Source: Prosapia bicincta (lineage: Eukaryota > Arthropoda > Insecta > Hemiptera > Cercopidae). Taken from it: 64,000 bases of DNA. Position 1 is the stretch's first letter. Each line of letters begins with the position of its first letter. Shown one piece after another: positions 33,565 to 43,839 of this stretch. Under the pieces are notes generated by a model that saw only the letters and a program-made list of their open reading frames with translations, was not told the DNA's origin and ran no database searches. Both the position numbers and the translations under genes were made by a program. The stretch spans positions 33,490,586 through 33,554,585 of the forward strand of contig JBAIZL010000008.1 in NCBI GenBank assembly GCA_036971475.1. The letters are read 5' to 3'.

Positions 33565-35184
33565 TTGAAGGGAAATAAAATACCTTCCGCGGACCAACAG
33601 GTAGAAGTCCAACCTTCTTGGAGGCTCTGGCAAATTTTAATTTCCATGGACAGTGAAATGAACTTTAGTCACCAAGCTACCGCGTCTGGGGCAGCCGCCG
33701 CGACGGGACCTGCAGTCCAGGGTTTTGTCGAGAAATATGCTACGAGGACAGTGAATTTTCTTCAACTAAATATCAATGGCACTCAGAGAAAATGTGCCGA
33801 ACTTTCGGATATTCTGCACACAAATAACATCCATGTTGCTTGCTAGCAGGAAACAAAGTGAAACCCCAAATTACACATCAACGTTAAGGGGTATACTACT
33901 ATTAGGAAAGATAGAATTTCTCGTGCTGGAGGAGGAATTGCTTTCTTGGTAAAAACTCCTGAAATTAAATACACGGAAATCCTCCCAACCTCAGACACTG
34001 ATGGTAGCACTGAAGCTCAAGCAATTAACATCCTTCTACCCAAACATACTGTTACGGTGGTGGATGTGTACCATCCTGATAATTCACCTATTGATACAGA
34101 TCTTCTTCAGGATCTTGCATCTACATCGGCCGAAACCAAAATGATTCTGGGAGACTTCAACGCAAAGACCCCTTCCTGGGGTTGCGAAATTCTTGATTCC
34201 AAGGGAGACCAAATGGAATGCCTTGCAAACGATCTCAACTTGACTATTCTCAACACAGGAGAAAATATTTACATGTCTAAAACTAATGGCACAGCATCGG
34301 CTCTCAACATCACTGCTGTAAGCCATGATTCTGCAGATAAAGCTTGCTGGAGAGTACATTATTCCGCTATAAGCGATCACTATCCGGTTCTCACTATACT
34401 CTCGATTGATCAGGAATGCCCTGCGCAGGATAAGCGCTCGTGGAACTTTTGCAAAGCGAACTGGGACGGATTCACACAAGAACTAGAGAACCTCTGTTGT
34501 GCTTCACCGGAACACAACGATCTTGAAGAACAACTCCATCTTTTCACCAGCTACATCCAAAAAGCAGCTAAACACCATATCCCTAGAGGAAAAAGAAGAA
34601 ACAACTGGAACCCGTTTTGGAAAGATCATAATATCAAAAATCTAATTCAGGAGAGAGATTCCATTAGTCAGGAGCTCCAGAGGAACAATAGTGAAGAGCT
34701 TAAACGAAAATTTATAGAAGTCAGCCACAGAGTGGAAGAAATGATATCGGAGAGCAAAAAAGACAAGTGGGCTGAATTATGTAGCAAATTGGACCCATCA
34801 AAGGGAACATCACAATACTGGAATTTGATAAAGATCCTAAATAATTCTTACATCCCAAAGCCCAAAGAGTCTCAGTCAAACGTAATCTTAATCGACGGAG
34901 TAAATGCAAGAACAAACAAAGAGGCAGCAAATATGCTTGCAAAACAGTATGAAGTCACAAGCAAAATAATGTTTTTGGTGGAGGACAGATTGCAGTATAA
35001 GAAATATAGATCAATCATTGAGAAGAACAAGAGGTTTTGTGCCGAGGATATTTTCACATCTGATTTTACCCCTGAGGAACTGGAATGCGCTATTCAGCAT
35101 CTAAATTCAAAGAAGTCTATAGGACCTGATGTTATCCTTGGTCAAATGATTGTGCACTTTGGTGAAATTGCAAAAAGATACTAA
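33565..35184 (+). pseudogene. LINE ORF2: endonuclease domain and start of RT
   Basis: NFLQLNINGTQRKCAELSDI begins the EEP endonuclease. It is cut by a TAG after HVAC (33846) and resumes with RAGGGIAFLVK. Visible catalytic blocks are VVDVYHPDNSP, ILGDFNAKTPSWG and AISDHYPVLT (SDH). After a linker with RRNNWNPFWKDHNI comes FTPEELECAIQHLNSKKSIGPD, the N-terminal RT block, ending at a stop after EIAKRY. The endonuclease nicks target DNA for target-primed reverse transcription. Confidence 0.9.
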
Positions 35185-36606
35185 CTAAATATTTTTAATA
35201 CCTCCTGGCGCAGTGGCAAATTGGCCAAGATTTGGAAGAGCTCTATCGTCGTATCTATTCTCAAGACAGGAAAGGATGCCACCAACTGCAAAAGCTACAG
35301 ACCTATTTCTTTGACATGCATACTTTGTAAATTGATGGAGTGTATAATACACAGCCGACTTATGAAAGTCGCACGGAGCGCGACATTATTCATTTCTGTC
35401 AAACAGCCTATCGTGCAAATCATAGTACTGTGGACCAGCTGTTCTACCTGAGTCGAACCATAATCAATCGTTTACAGGAAAAGCCCCATAAAAAGATGGT
35501 TGCAGTATTCTTAGACCTATCATCGGCCTTTGACCGAGTTTGGCGTCAAAAATTAGTAGATATTATTCACAGTTCTGGAATAAAAGGCAGAGCGTTGCTT
35601 TGGATCAACGATTCTCTTAGGGGCAGGAGGTTTTCTGTTAGGTTCAATGGAGTGCTCTCGAAGTCGCACAGGCTCTGGGCTGGAGTGCCTCAGGGTTCGG
35701 TGCTCAGTCCTCTTCTTTTTCTCGCTTATATGAACACCATCCACCCTCATATTCATCCGGACATGAAAGTCGCATGTTATGCAGATGATAACGCTATATG
35801 GCATACACATGGAGACATTGCAGCATCAGAGGAAGCTGTGAATAAATCACTGAAGGGCATTGCAGCATGGGCAAAAGATCTCAAATTGACCATTAACGCT
35901 GATAAAACAAACTATTGTATCTTCTCTACAGACAGACGACAAAGAGGCACTATTGATGCAAATATTAAAATCGAAGACTCCAATATTAAAAGTGTTTTTC
36001 CATACCTATCTGGGCGTGACCCTTGATCCTGAGCTTCGTATTTCAAAGCACATTGAACAAACGTCCAATAAAGCGCTCAGAAAATTGAACATACTTAGAA
36101 AACTCTGTGGAACTACATGGGGATCACGACCCAATACCCTTAAAAGCGTATATTGCTCTGTCATTAGACCGGTGCTTGAATATGCTGCCCCAATCTGGAC
36201 TCCTGCATCCACAACTTCGAAACTTAAATTGGATTCAATTCAACATCAAGCATCAAAAATTATTATTGGTGCAGTCTCCTCAACCAACAACGGAAAAGCT
36301 GAAAGGGAATGTGGTCTTCCTCCTCTAGAAAGCAGGCGCAATCTTGTCACCATTAAGTTCACCAACAAACTACGCTGTCACAAGGAAGATCATATCTCCA
36401 CCAGAGTGTTTAATGAATGGAAAGACACGGAAAGGCTTAAAAGATCATCAACGCTCCAACTTGATAGAGCTATTAAGAGACAAATAAAGTTGGAGCATTC
36501 CAAGTTCGACTTTCTGCAGGAGCCTCTTTTTCCCAGAGGGGCACCAAACGAAATGAAAATTAATTTGAATCTCCTACACCCAACCTCGAAGAAGGAAGGC
36601 CCATAG
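35185..36606 (+). pseudogene. LINE ORF2: reverse transcriptase
   Basis: Blocks in order: WKSSIVVSILKTGKD, SYRPISLTCILCKLME, (frameshift) FCQTAYRANHSTVDQLFYL, MVAVFLDLSSAFDRVW (first Asp), AGVPQGSVLSPLLFLAYMN, VACYADDNAIW (YADD), (frameshift) TYLGVTLDPELRISKHIE, and a thumb with GTTWGSRPNTLKSVY and PVLEYAAPIW. At least two frameshifts separate otherwise well-preserved segments. Confidence 0.9.
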
Positions 36607-37440
36607 ATTCTTAGACAAGGAGGTCTTGAAAACGATTGAGAGGCTCTCTCAGGGGAATTTAGCAATTGCCTATACGGACGGCTCATCTGACAGATTTCTC
36701 AACAAGGGAGGTGCTGGTGTTCTTTACCTTCTTCCAAATGGAGACAAATATATGCATAAAATCAACACAGGGTTGATCGCTTCAAACTTTACCAGTGAAC
36801 TTCTTGCAAATTAAGGAGGCACTTACCTTGTATCTGTTCAATCCGGAATTTCTGTCAACGGAAGGATTAGTTATCTTTTCTGACTCAAAAGCTGTCTTAG
36901 AAGGAATCAAAAATGGAGAAACCAACATTACCTCTGCCATCAACATCCTACTGGAAAGTTTGCACTGCAATGGGATATCCTCCTTTCTGCAATGGATAAC
37001 TGCACATGTGAAGATTGAGGGAAACGAGTGTGCGGATTAGTTTGCCAAAGAAGACAGAAACTCTGACCAACATTGCCCTACTACAACGCTTGCAGACACA
37101 AATGCAGTTGCAAAGTACAGACTTCTGCCTCATTCCTTCAGAAAACCCCTTATTGTCGATTTTGATGGTCCCAGAATTCTTACATCAACAATTGCAAGAC
37201 TTAGGGCAAACCATTTTAAAGGAATGAAGATTCTTCCAGACAAGACTATAACATATATCTCCTGCAAGAACTGTTCCGATGCCCATCTCACGCTAGACTA
37301 CATTCTCGAACGCCCAGTCCTTATTCCACATAACTTGCGAGTTGGAATGGTGCCACTGGCTTCGGAACTCCAAGAGGTCCTCTACAGTATGGAAGCCTTG
37401 AGGCTAGCGGACGCAGTTTTGAAGACCCACAATGCTATCT
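36607..37440 (+). pseudogene. LINE ORF2: RNase H domain and C-terminal tail
   Basis: LAIAYTDGSSDRFLNKGGAG has the first Asp, FTSELLA the Glu, LVIFSDSKAVLEGI the second Asp, and QWITAHVKIEGNECAD the His and last Asp. Stops and frameshifts near 36812 and 37038 separate them. The tail has ISCKNCSDAHLTLDYILERP, the Cys/His motif common at the end of RNase H-bearing LINEs. Confidence 0.88.
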
Positions 37441-37474
37441 AAAAGACCATGGACACGAAAAAAAAAACTCCGTT

Positions 37475-37940
37475 AGACAAAGAAGAACACTACCAGGAGT
37501 TAAACACCATAAAACATATAGCACAAACTAACGGATACAACCCAACAATGATTGACAAGTTATACAACCGCCTAAGAAATAAACCTAAACTCCCAAATAC
37601 AAACACACAACAGGACAATCCCATAAAATACTTATCAATACCATACAGATCATCCAAAACCCACAATCTAACCAACACACTACGAAAATACAACTACAAA
37701 ATAGCTTACTCCACAAACAACACTCTCAATAAACAATTTAAACCAAACAACAAAATCGATGACAATTACAACGCCACTGGAGTTTACAAACTAACTTGCA
37801 GTTCCTGCCCCAGTTTTTACATAGGCCAGACAGGGAGGTCCTTCTACACACTTTACCAAGAACATATAAAAGCACTAACAAACAATAACTACCAATCAAA
37901 CTTTGCCGATCATCTCAACTCCACAAAACATAACTATATG
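37475..37940 (+). pseudogene. PLE-A GIY-YIG endonuclease, first part
   Basis: LDKEEHYQELNTIKHIAQTN, MIDKLYNRLRNK, one copy of the IKYLSIPYRS block, then GVYKLTCSSCPSFYIGQTGR, SFYTLYQEHIKAL and NFADHLNSTKHNY. The frame is interrupted at 37939 by PLE-B. The remaining C-terminal codons are at about 39460-39680 (LQILHKQHRNNQRY, YTTEQYEIYRHFKL). Confidence 0.85.
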
Positions 37941-38120
37941 AACCATAGTGTTAAAAGCTGCTAATTTATGGGATTTGCAATGGTTAGATCTACCGGGATA
38001 TATCTATCATTATTTGTATGTTTCCTATATATATCAAATTCAATTTTATTATTATTTCTAAAACATAATACATCAAGAAACGGTAAACATTTATTATGCT
38101 CTATTTCAAAAGCACTATTA

Positions 38121-38285
38121 TTTTGAATCACTATTTTTTTAATTTAAAATACCCTTTGTTACAAAATAACTAGATCCATTTAAAAATTGTTTCTTTCAGT
38201 ACAAATGTTTCACTTTTACATTTAATACGCTGAGGATAAATAGATCTCAGTATATTTTTCTCAAATGTGTAGTTCATTCGTTTTA
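38121..38285. repeat. 165-bp segment, first copy (second at 39981-40145)
   Basis: Nearly identical to 39981-40145, with about three or four differences, in the same orientation and 1860 bp away. It sits between the two inverted arms of PLE-B. Confidence 0.9.
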
Positions 38286-39118
38286 CTTTTGAAATAGAGC
38301 ATAATAAATGTTTACCGTTTCTTGATGTATTATGCTTTAGAAATAATAATAAAATTGAATTTGATATATATAGGAAACATACAAATAATGATAGATATAT
38401 CCCGGTAGATTCTAACCATTGCAAAACCCATAAATTAGCAGCTTTTAACACTATGGTTAATAGATTAATTACTATTCCATTGCATAAAAATAGATTTAAA
38501 TGTGAGTTGGCCAGAATTAAAGAGATCGCTAAATTCAATGGATATGATCCTAAAATAATAGATAATATATTGAGGAAACAAAAATTAAAAAAGTTTAGAA
38601 ACGATTCTACTACCTTAATAACACAAAAAGAAAATGTTAAAAATAAATTCATTAGCCTACCATTTGATATGGATTTAACAAAAGGTCTAGATAAAGTTTT
38701 TAAACAGGTAAATTTAAAAGTAGCTTACAAAAGCTTAAATAGCTTAAAAAATGTATTAGGTAACCCTAAAGATAAAATTAAGATGATAGATAAATCTGGG
38801 ATTTATAAAATAAATTGTAATTCATGTAGTAAAATTTATATTGGCCAAACGAAAAGGAAAATATTAACCAGATTTAATGAACATATTAGCCATATAAAAT
38901 TTCAAAGACCTGAAAAATCTAGTGTTGCAGAACATATTCTAAACACTAAACACACTTTAGAATTAAATGATCTAAAATTATTGAAAACTGTTAATTCAAA
39001 AGGTCTTTTGAATAGTTTTGAAAGTTTGTACATTCACAAATATGACGAAAATAATTTATTAAATTGTTATAAAGGGCCTATCCCTAAATCTCAGTTATAT
39101 TCATTAATTAGGAGATAG
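38279..39118 (+). CDS. PLE-B RT C-terminus and GIY-YIG endonuclease, open frame
   Basis: The frame is open from about 38279 to the TAG at 39116-39118 with no stop. It starts FTFEIEHNKCLPFLDVLCF (FLD block after RT motif C), continues HKLAAFNTMVNRLITIPL and IKEIAKFNGYDPKIIDNILR, then SGIYKINCNSCSKIYIGQTK, RKILTRFNEHISHIKF, HILNTKHTLELNDLKLL and SFESLYIHKYDENNLLN. The GIY, YIG, Arg (LTRF) and Glu (NSFES) positions expected of the fold are present. The first ATG is at 38453. It is 5' truncated and lacks RT motifs A-C, so it cannot transpose by itself, but the nuclease part looks undamaged and is the youngest-looking coding sequence in the window. Confidence 0.8.
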   Translation, partial: RFTFEIEHNKCLPFLDVLCFRNNNKIEFDIYRKHTNNDRYIPVDSNHCKTHKLAAFNTMVNRLITIPLHKNRFKCELARIKEIAKFNGYDPKIIDNILRKQKLKKFRNDSTTLITQKENVKNKFISLPFDMDLTKGLDKVFKQVNLKVAYKSLNSLKNVLGNPKDKIKMIDKSGIYKINCNSCSKIYIGQTKRKILTRFNEHISHIKFQRPEKSSVAEHILNTKHTLELNDLKLLKTVNSKGLLNSFESLYIHKYDENNLLNCYKGPIPKSQLYSLIRR

Positions 39119-39350
39119 TTATAACTTTGTTAATAAGGAATATTATTGTTTTTTAGTAAAATTGAAATAGTTGTAACGGTAACTCTTCACCACGAGAGGG
39201 GGAACACCAGACCAAGTTGTAGAGGGGAATTTACTGCAACGTGATTGGTCGTACTAGTTTTTTAAATAAGGGGCGTGGCGAAGTAGTTGCCGGTTTATGC
39301 CTATATATTTGTTGTATTATGTTGTTTAAAGTTAGTTGTATTTTTTAAAT
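39119..39350 (+). other. PLE-B 3' untranslated region
   Basis: Between the PLE-B stop and its hammerhead. GC is higher at 39180-39290, with GAGAGGGGGAACACC and GGGGCGTGGCG. No coding seen. Confidence 0.5.
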
Positions 39351-39393
39351 ACCTCTGAAGATGATTGCTGGGCAATCGAAATGTACATAAGGT
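39351..39393 (+). ncRNA. Hammerhead ribozyme motif, PLE-B
   Basis: ACCT; CTGAAGA plus T; GATTG, loop CTGGG, CAATC; GAA; ATGTACAT; A; AGGT. Same as the copies at 12 kb. It lies about 230 nt after the PLE-B stop codon and about 47 nt before the 3' end of the insertion. Confidence 0.77.
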
Positions 39394-39707
39394 TTAAAGA
39401 AAATGTTATTTGTGGTTTAGAGGTTTTATTTATTTAAAAATCCACAAAACATGGCTACATAGACATAATATCTAACCTACAAATTCTTCATAAACAACAC
39501 AGAAATAACCAACGCTACACAACCGAACAATACGAAATATACAGACACTTCAAACTACACTCTACACACATACTCAATACACAATTACATTACAACTCAC
39601 ACACACTTTTTGACATCGTAACTCCTAATACTCACAAAATACACCCACACCACCATAATATCCCACCCCAACCCTAACCTACGTAAGCCGTGAGATCAGT
39701 TTCGGTG

Positions 39708-39749
39708 TGAGTTGACAATGGGACACATCTCCCAAAATGGCTGTCCTCA
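39708..39749 (+). ncRNA. Variant hammerhead motif, PLE-A, right terminal repeat
   Basis: TGAG; TTGACAA plus T; GGGA, loop CACATC, TCCC; AAA in place of GAA; ATGGCTGT; C; CTCA. Core positions 3-9 match the PLE-A consensus, but G12 is lost. Confidence 0.45.
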
Positions 39750-39800
39750 ACAAATATAAGTAAGTGCTACTATAGGCAAGTTTATAAATATTTATAATAG

Positions 39801-39980
39801 TTTAATATTATAAATTAAGTATTTCTTTATAAGGACTCTAATACAATATAAATTGTTGTAATATATTTTGTATTGCTAATCATTTTTGTTTACTTTGTCT
39901 AAAGCAATTCACTTTTTTAAAAAATAAAACATGTAACACATTAATCAATTTGACCTATATCAATTTTCTTTAACACACTA
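39801..39980. other. No feature recognised
   Basis: AT-rich flank of PLE-A. Confidence 0.3.
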
Positions 39981-40145
39981 ATTTGAATCACTAATTTTTT
40001 AATTTAAAATACCCTTTGTTACAAAATAACTAGATCCATTTAAAAATTGTTTCTTTCAGTACAAATGCTTCACTTTTACATTTAATACGCTGAGGATAAG
40101 TAGATCTCAGTATATTTTTCTCAAATGTGTAGTTCATTCGTTTTT
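39981..40145. repeat. 165-bp segment, second copy
   Basis: Matches 38121-38285. The minus strand of both reads openly as MNYTFEKNILRSIYPQRIKC and onward to a stop, but no family was recognised. Confidence 0.9.
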
Positions 40146-41304
40146 TAATGGGAAATCATACATTTGGTTTTAAATTATTATTACAACCTCTCCTTGGGAC
40201 TGCAGGATCTCAGTGAGCGCAGCTTGAAAGGAGACAGATATTGGAGGGCTGTATGAACATAACTTCCTACAAATCATAACCTGTAAAGGGCCTATCAACA
40301 TGAAAGGTTTTTACTTTCAGGCGACTACCCAGTCTTGCCTCCAATGCACAGATTACCAGGAAGCAGCCTCCCATCCAGGATGGTGGTCTGTATAGGTATT
40401 TACGTGCCTGATCTGATGGTGACATTTACATTGTTTCAAGGGCATCAAGTGCAACCCCTGAATATTCTAGTTGTATTTACATCTGTTTCGGAGATCTGCA
40501 GCAGTATCCCATTACTTCTTAGTTCAAACAAAAATATTCTACAGATCGTAATGTACAAAAAAATCCATTACTTTAACAATTGTTTAGTCAAGTTTGTAAA
40601 ATTACTAATTATAACAACTTGAAATATCTGGCTTAATTACATGGCTTAATTAATTTATTTGTTAAATTTGAGTTAATTCTACTCTGTGATATTTATTGTA
40701 TCGGTCTCATTCCGTATTGCCAGTTCATTACTACTATCTTATAAGCCATTAGATTATTACCTGCAAGTCATCTAAGTAATATTCAAACTAACATCTTCAT
40801 TCAAAACATGCTTGTATAATAAAACTCTTTATTATTAATAACATATATGTATGTGTATATGATGGATACTTAATATCCGGAGTACATCAGTTCATTTTGT
40901 ATTGCATAACATAACACAGTTCAAAGGTTTTGCCATTATAACTGTTGCTGGTTTCACCTCGTCAATGCTAGATGAGATTCTGGCATAACGTCGGAACTGG
41001 GTTTTTACGCACTACAAAATCATGCTGTATTCTGGATATCAACTATTTATCATAATTGTCTATCTGTGAAGGAATATGTACGCGCATGCATGCACACACA
41101 CACACACGCACGCACACACACACACACACACACACATAAAGAGAGAAAGAGAGAGTTATAATACGTTCATGGAGAACGTTAAATACCACAAGTGTGTGTT
41201 TGTATATGTGAGATTGAGTACTTGTCACAAAACTTTTTTCTTGTATTCAATTACCACTTACACTTTATTGTACTTAAACAAAAATTTTACTTAGTATATT
41301 TGCT
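40146..41304. other. No gene; GC-richer patch 40190-40520 and (CA)n 41090-41137
   Basis: The patch has higher GC than its surroundings and an open frame at 40335-40622 (+) that I do not recognise. It may be an old transposon. A CA run follows at 41090-41137. Confidence 0.35.
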
Positions 41305-41423
41305 AGTTGACTTTTGACAGCTTAATTACAGTGCTCTCATTTTCAAGCTTTAGAAGTCTATCTAAAACCTTCTGAAGTTCGAAAATGAGAGCACTGTAAT
41401 TAATAAGATCTCAAAAGTCAACT
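41305..41423. repeat. Fold-back, about 42-bp arms, hammerhead-like debris
   Basis: Arms 41305-41346 and 41380-41423 match inversely (AGTTGACTTTTGA outer, ACAGTGCTCTCATTTTC inner). The interior has CTTCTGAAG and TTCGAAAATGAG. It looks like the terminal part of a further PLE family with a stem II-less hammerhead remnant. Confidence 0.6.
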
Positions 41424-42429
41424 CACAATTATACCAAATAAGATTCTTATCCAAGTACATTAATATGTAAGTGATATAACAATTCTACTCACAGAAATTA
41501 CCACACTATTCTTTACTTTAACGTAGGAGGTTTAGATTTGTGTATTAAAGTACAAATTCAAAGTATATTGTTAATATAGATTTGAATTTTCAAAATAACT
41601 GTTGTATCTTAATTTAACCCGTTACTGCATTGTATTTTAGCATTAATGAAGTTATTACTTTTGTCATAACCATACTTAATGTAACTAGATAATAGATTGT
41701 AAAATAAGTAAAATAATACAATTTAGTGAGAAAAAAGCTATGTTTAATAAAAAAATATTCATGTGTGTTCATCCATTAAGGTTATGTTAGTATTTTTTTC
41801 AACTCTTTATAGTTAGCAACTTATGATACCACTTTTTTCTTATTTAGGATGTATTTTTGAGTAATATAAATTTATAAACGGAAAAAATCAAAGTTGCACC
41901 AAAATTGCCAAGTGTGGTATAACTTTGTCAGTCCTGTCTTTGGTACATGAATCTTGATACATGAATAAATGTTTGTTACCTCACTGGGATTGATGTGGTA
42001 TTGATAGGTGAGGAGAAGAGGTTAATTATGGGTCACCATATATAAATTGCTATTAATTGACTATTGCACTTAAACTCTCTAAGAGTTCATATCTGAAAAC
42101 TATTGTAATCACTAGGTTCACGTTATAGTACTACTTAACGAAGACTGAAACAAATCAAATTTTATTTGTTTTTATATGTATTACTGGAAAATACATTTTA
42201 TACAACAAAAAAGTGAATGTAAATGTGGCAAACCGTAAATGGTAGTTACAATTTTAAAATAATTTAAAAATAACCTCAATTTACACACTCAAAACTGTAG
42301 GTCATGTTTTATGATAAAACTAAGCACTAAATTATACTATATTACTATATCAATATATTTTAAAATATCTTGTTAGGATCAGTTGTGGTTATATACAATA
42401 AAATTATATATAAACATAACTTACACTTT
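41424..42429. other. No feature recognised
   Basis: AT-rich sequence. Confidence 0.35.
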
Positions 42430-42473
42430 TAAAATGTTTTAAACTTGCCTATAGTAGCACTTACTTTGCTTGT

Positions 42474-42515
42474 TGAGGACGGGCGTTTCGGGAGGTGTGT
42501 CCCTTTGTCAACTCA
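42474..42515 (-). ncRNA. Variant hammerhead motif, PLE-A
   Basis: Minus strand: TGAG; TTGACAA plus A; GGGA, loop CACACC, TCCC; GAA; ACGCCCGT (one change from the palindrome); C; CTCA. U3 and A8 are kept. Confidence 0.5.
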
Positions 42516-42838
42516 GACCGTAACTGATCTCAAGGTTTACGTAGGTTAGGGTGGGGGTGGGATATTTTGGTGGTGTGAGTGTATTTTGTATGTATTAGGA
42601 GTTATGATGTCAAAAGGTTCGTGTGAGTTGTAATGTAATTGTGTATTGAGTATGTGTGTAGGGTGTAGTTTGAAGTGCCTATATATTTCATATTGTTCGG
42701 TTGTGTAGCGTTGGTTATTTCTTTGTTGTTTATGAAGAACTTGTAGGTTAGATGTTATGTCTATGTAGTCATGTTTTGTGGAGTTGAGATGATCAGCGAA
42801 GTTTGATTGGTAGTTATTGTTTTTTAGTGCTTACGGTC

Positions 42839-42880
42839 TGAGTTGACAAACGGACACACCTCCCGAAACGGCCGTCCTCA
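42839..42880 (+). ncRNA. Variant hammerhead motif, PLE-A
   Basis: TGAG; TTGACAA plus A; CGGA, loop CACACC, TCCC; GAA; ACGGCCGT; C; CTCA. The first stem II pair is lost; everything else follows the PLE-A consensus. Confidence 0.5.
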
Positions 42881-42972
42881 ACAAGCAAAGTAAGTGCTAC
42901 TATAGGCAAGTTTAAAACATTTAAAAGTGTTTAGTGATTACTAGTAGCTCACGCGAAGATGGAATCAACAAA

Positions 42973-42976
<4 letters not shown>

Positions 42977-43039
<63 letters not shown>

Positions 43040-43171
43040 CAATATGTATTCTTGTGTATTAATAAAGAACTAAGTCAAAATACAAATATAAGAATTATAA
43101 TTGAATTTGTAAATTCAATTATAATTTTTGTATTTGTATTTTGACTTAGTTCTTTATATATATATAAAAAC
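42977..43171. mobile_element. PLE-E outer fold-back in (TA)n
   Basis: (TA)n 42977-43037 is followed by an inverted pair, about 43057-43102 and 43112-43160 (AATAAAGAACTAAGTC outer block), and a short TA run. The hammerhead part is deleted at the centre. Confidence 0.7.
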
Positions 43172-43425
43172 ACACACAACAATTTAATGAATCTACAGAC
43201 CATATATACAGAGGACATACTATATAAAAACATCATACACGCAGATCAAGAAAAAATGTGTGTAACGTCAACAAATACCAACATCACGGACCGAACATCT
43301 ACACCAGAAAAATAATCAGTGATTCTACAATGGTCAAGTGACCGAATGGTGCATCATCACAACAAGGTAAAATTATTGCACTTAGTGATGGATAAAAGTA
43401 TTTACAATAGTAATTTATCAACTTC

Positions 43426-43430
<5 letters not shown>
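43172..43430 (+). mobile_element. PLE-D, C-terminal codons and terminal repeat
   Basis: Matches 7200-7445: CACAACAATTTAATGAA, then AACGTCAACAAATACCAAC, the stop region, the hammerhead-like motif, and the end block ACAATAGTAATTTATCAAC. A (TA)n run of about 45 bp follows at 43431-43474. Confidence 0.75.
43319..43360 (+). ncRNA. Variant hammerhead motif, PLE-D
   Basis: GTGAT; core TCTACAA plus T; GGTC, loop AAGT, GACC; GAA; TGGTGCAT; C; ATCAC. Stem I is five perfect pairs. G5 is changed to T in this copy, so it is probably dead; U3 and A8 are kept. Confidence 0.45.
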
Positions 43431-43475
<45 letters not shown>

Positions 43476-43479
43476 GTTT

Positions 43480-43681
43480 TTTTTATAATAATCAAAGACA
43501 ACTAAGGTTATTCAAATACAAGAATTATTTATTAATTTATATTCAAAGCTTTTCGTTGAAGGTTATTTATACAAACTCGGCAATTTGTATAAATTTAGCA
43601 ACAATTCTATTTCTAATTTAACATATGTTTTATATCTTGCATTATTGCACTATTCATTCCTGATGATATTGGTACTGTTTA

Positions 43682-43683
<2 letters not shown>
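43480..43683. mobile_element. PLE-E fragments, split by AT-rich sequence and (TA)n
   Basis: The left piece (about 43505-43556, minus sense) has CAAAGCTTTTCGTTG, the stem III end of the ribozyme. The right piece (43655-43683, plus sense) has CATTCCTGATGATATTGG and TACTGTTTACCAAT and stops exactly where GAA should follow, replaced by (TA)n. Confidence 0.7.

Positions 43684-43752
<69 letters not shown>
43684..43752. repeat. (TA)n microsatellite replacing the 3' half of a hammerhead
   Basis: About 34 TA units. It begins inside stem II/GAA of the PLE-E motif. Confidence 0.9.
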
Positions 43753-43755
<3 letters not shown>

Positions 43756-43839
43756 AGTTATAGTTTGAGTTGATAATGAGCTGTGACTTCTTCAATGGCC
43801 AACAGTGGTACTCTAGGTAAGTGTAAGATGTAAATATAA

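Larger units (their letters stand above)
33512..37465 (+). mobile_element. Non-LTR retrotransposon with RNase H (I/Loa-like), inside PLE-A
   Basis: About 3.95 kb with an A-run at the 3' end (37458-37467). The target duplication is AACACCGTT (33503-33511) versus AACTCCGTT (37466-37474), one mismatch. Removing the LINE restores the PLE-A codons. Domain order is AP-type endonuclease, reverse transcriptase, RNase H, as in I-group LINEs. No first ORF with zinc knuckles is seen, so it is 5' truncated or lacks one. Confidence 0.88.
37939..39440 (+). mobile_element. PLE-B insertion inside PLE-A, 5' end inverted
   Basis: Flanked by TCCACAAAACAT plus a similar continuation (37920-37938 and 39441-39459), a target duplication of at least 12 bp. 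The left arm (37941-38110) is the inverse complement of 38287-38458. Between the arms is a 165-bp segment (38121-38285) that recurs at 39981-40145. The right part has coding sequence, a 3' untranslated region and a hammerhead near the end. Confidence 0.82.
31741..39800 (+). mobile_element. PLE-A, near full-length, interrupted by a LINE and a PLE-B
   Basis: An inverted terminal repeat (31741-31950, minus sense) precedes RT coding (about 31960-33502), GIY-YIG coding (37475-37940 and 39460-39680) and a plus-sense terminal repeat (about 39680-39800). A LINE lies at 33512-37465 and PLE-B material at 37939-39440. Without the insertions the element would be about 2.6 kb. Both termini carry a hammerhead-like motif, in opposite orientation. 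Confidence 0.85.
42430..42965. mobile_element. PLE-A, compact fold-back copy
   Basis: The left terminal repeat with C-terminal nuclease codons in minus sense (42430-42835) joins directly to a plus-sense terminal repeat (42836-42965). The outer ends AACTTGCCTATAGTAGCACT and AGTGCTACTATAGGCAAGTT mirror each other. It lacks RT and most of the nuclease. Both hammerhead-like motifs are present. Confidence 0.8.

Noticed and set aside
34084..34479. 131-codon open frame on the minus strand
   Set aside because: Antisense shadow of the LINE endonuclease.
38170..38652. 160-codon open frame on the minus strand
   Set aside because: Runs across the 165-bp repeat and antisense PLE-B coding; not a gene, though the 165-bp part remains unexplained.
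40335..40622. 95-codon open frame (+) in a GC-richer patch
   Set aside because: No recognisable domain and no splice sites matching a gene; recorded only as unexplained composition.
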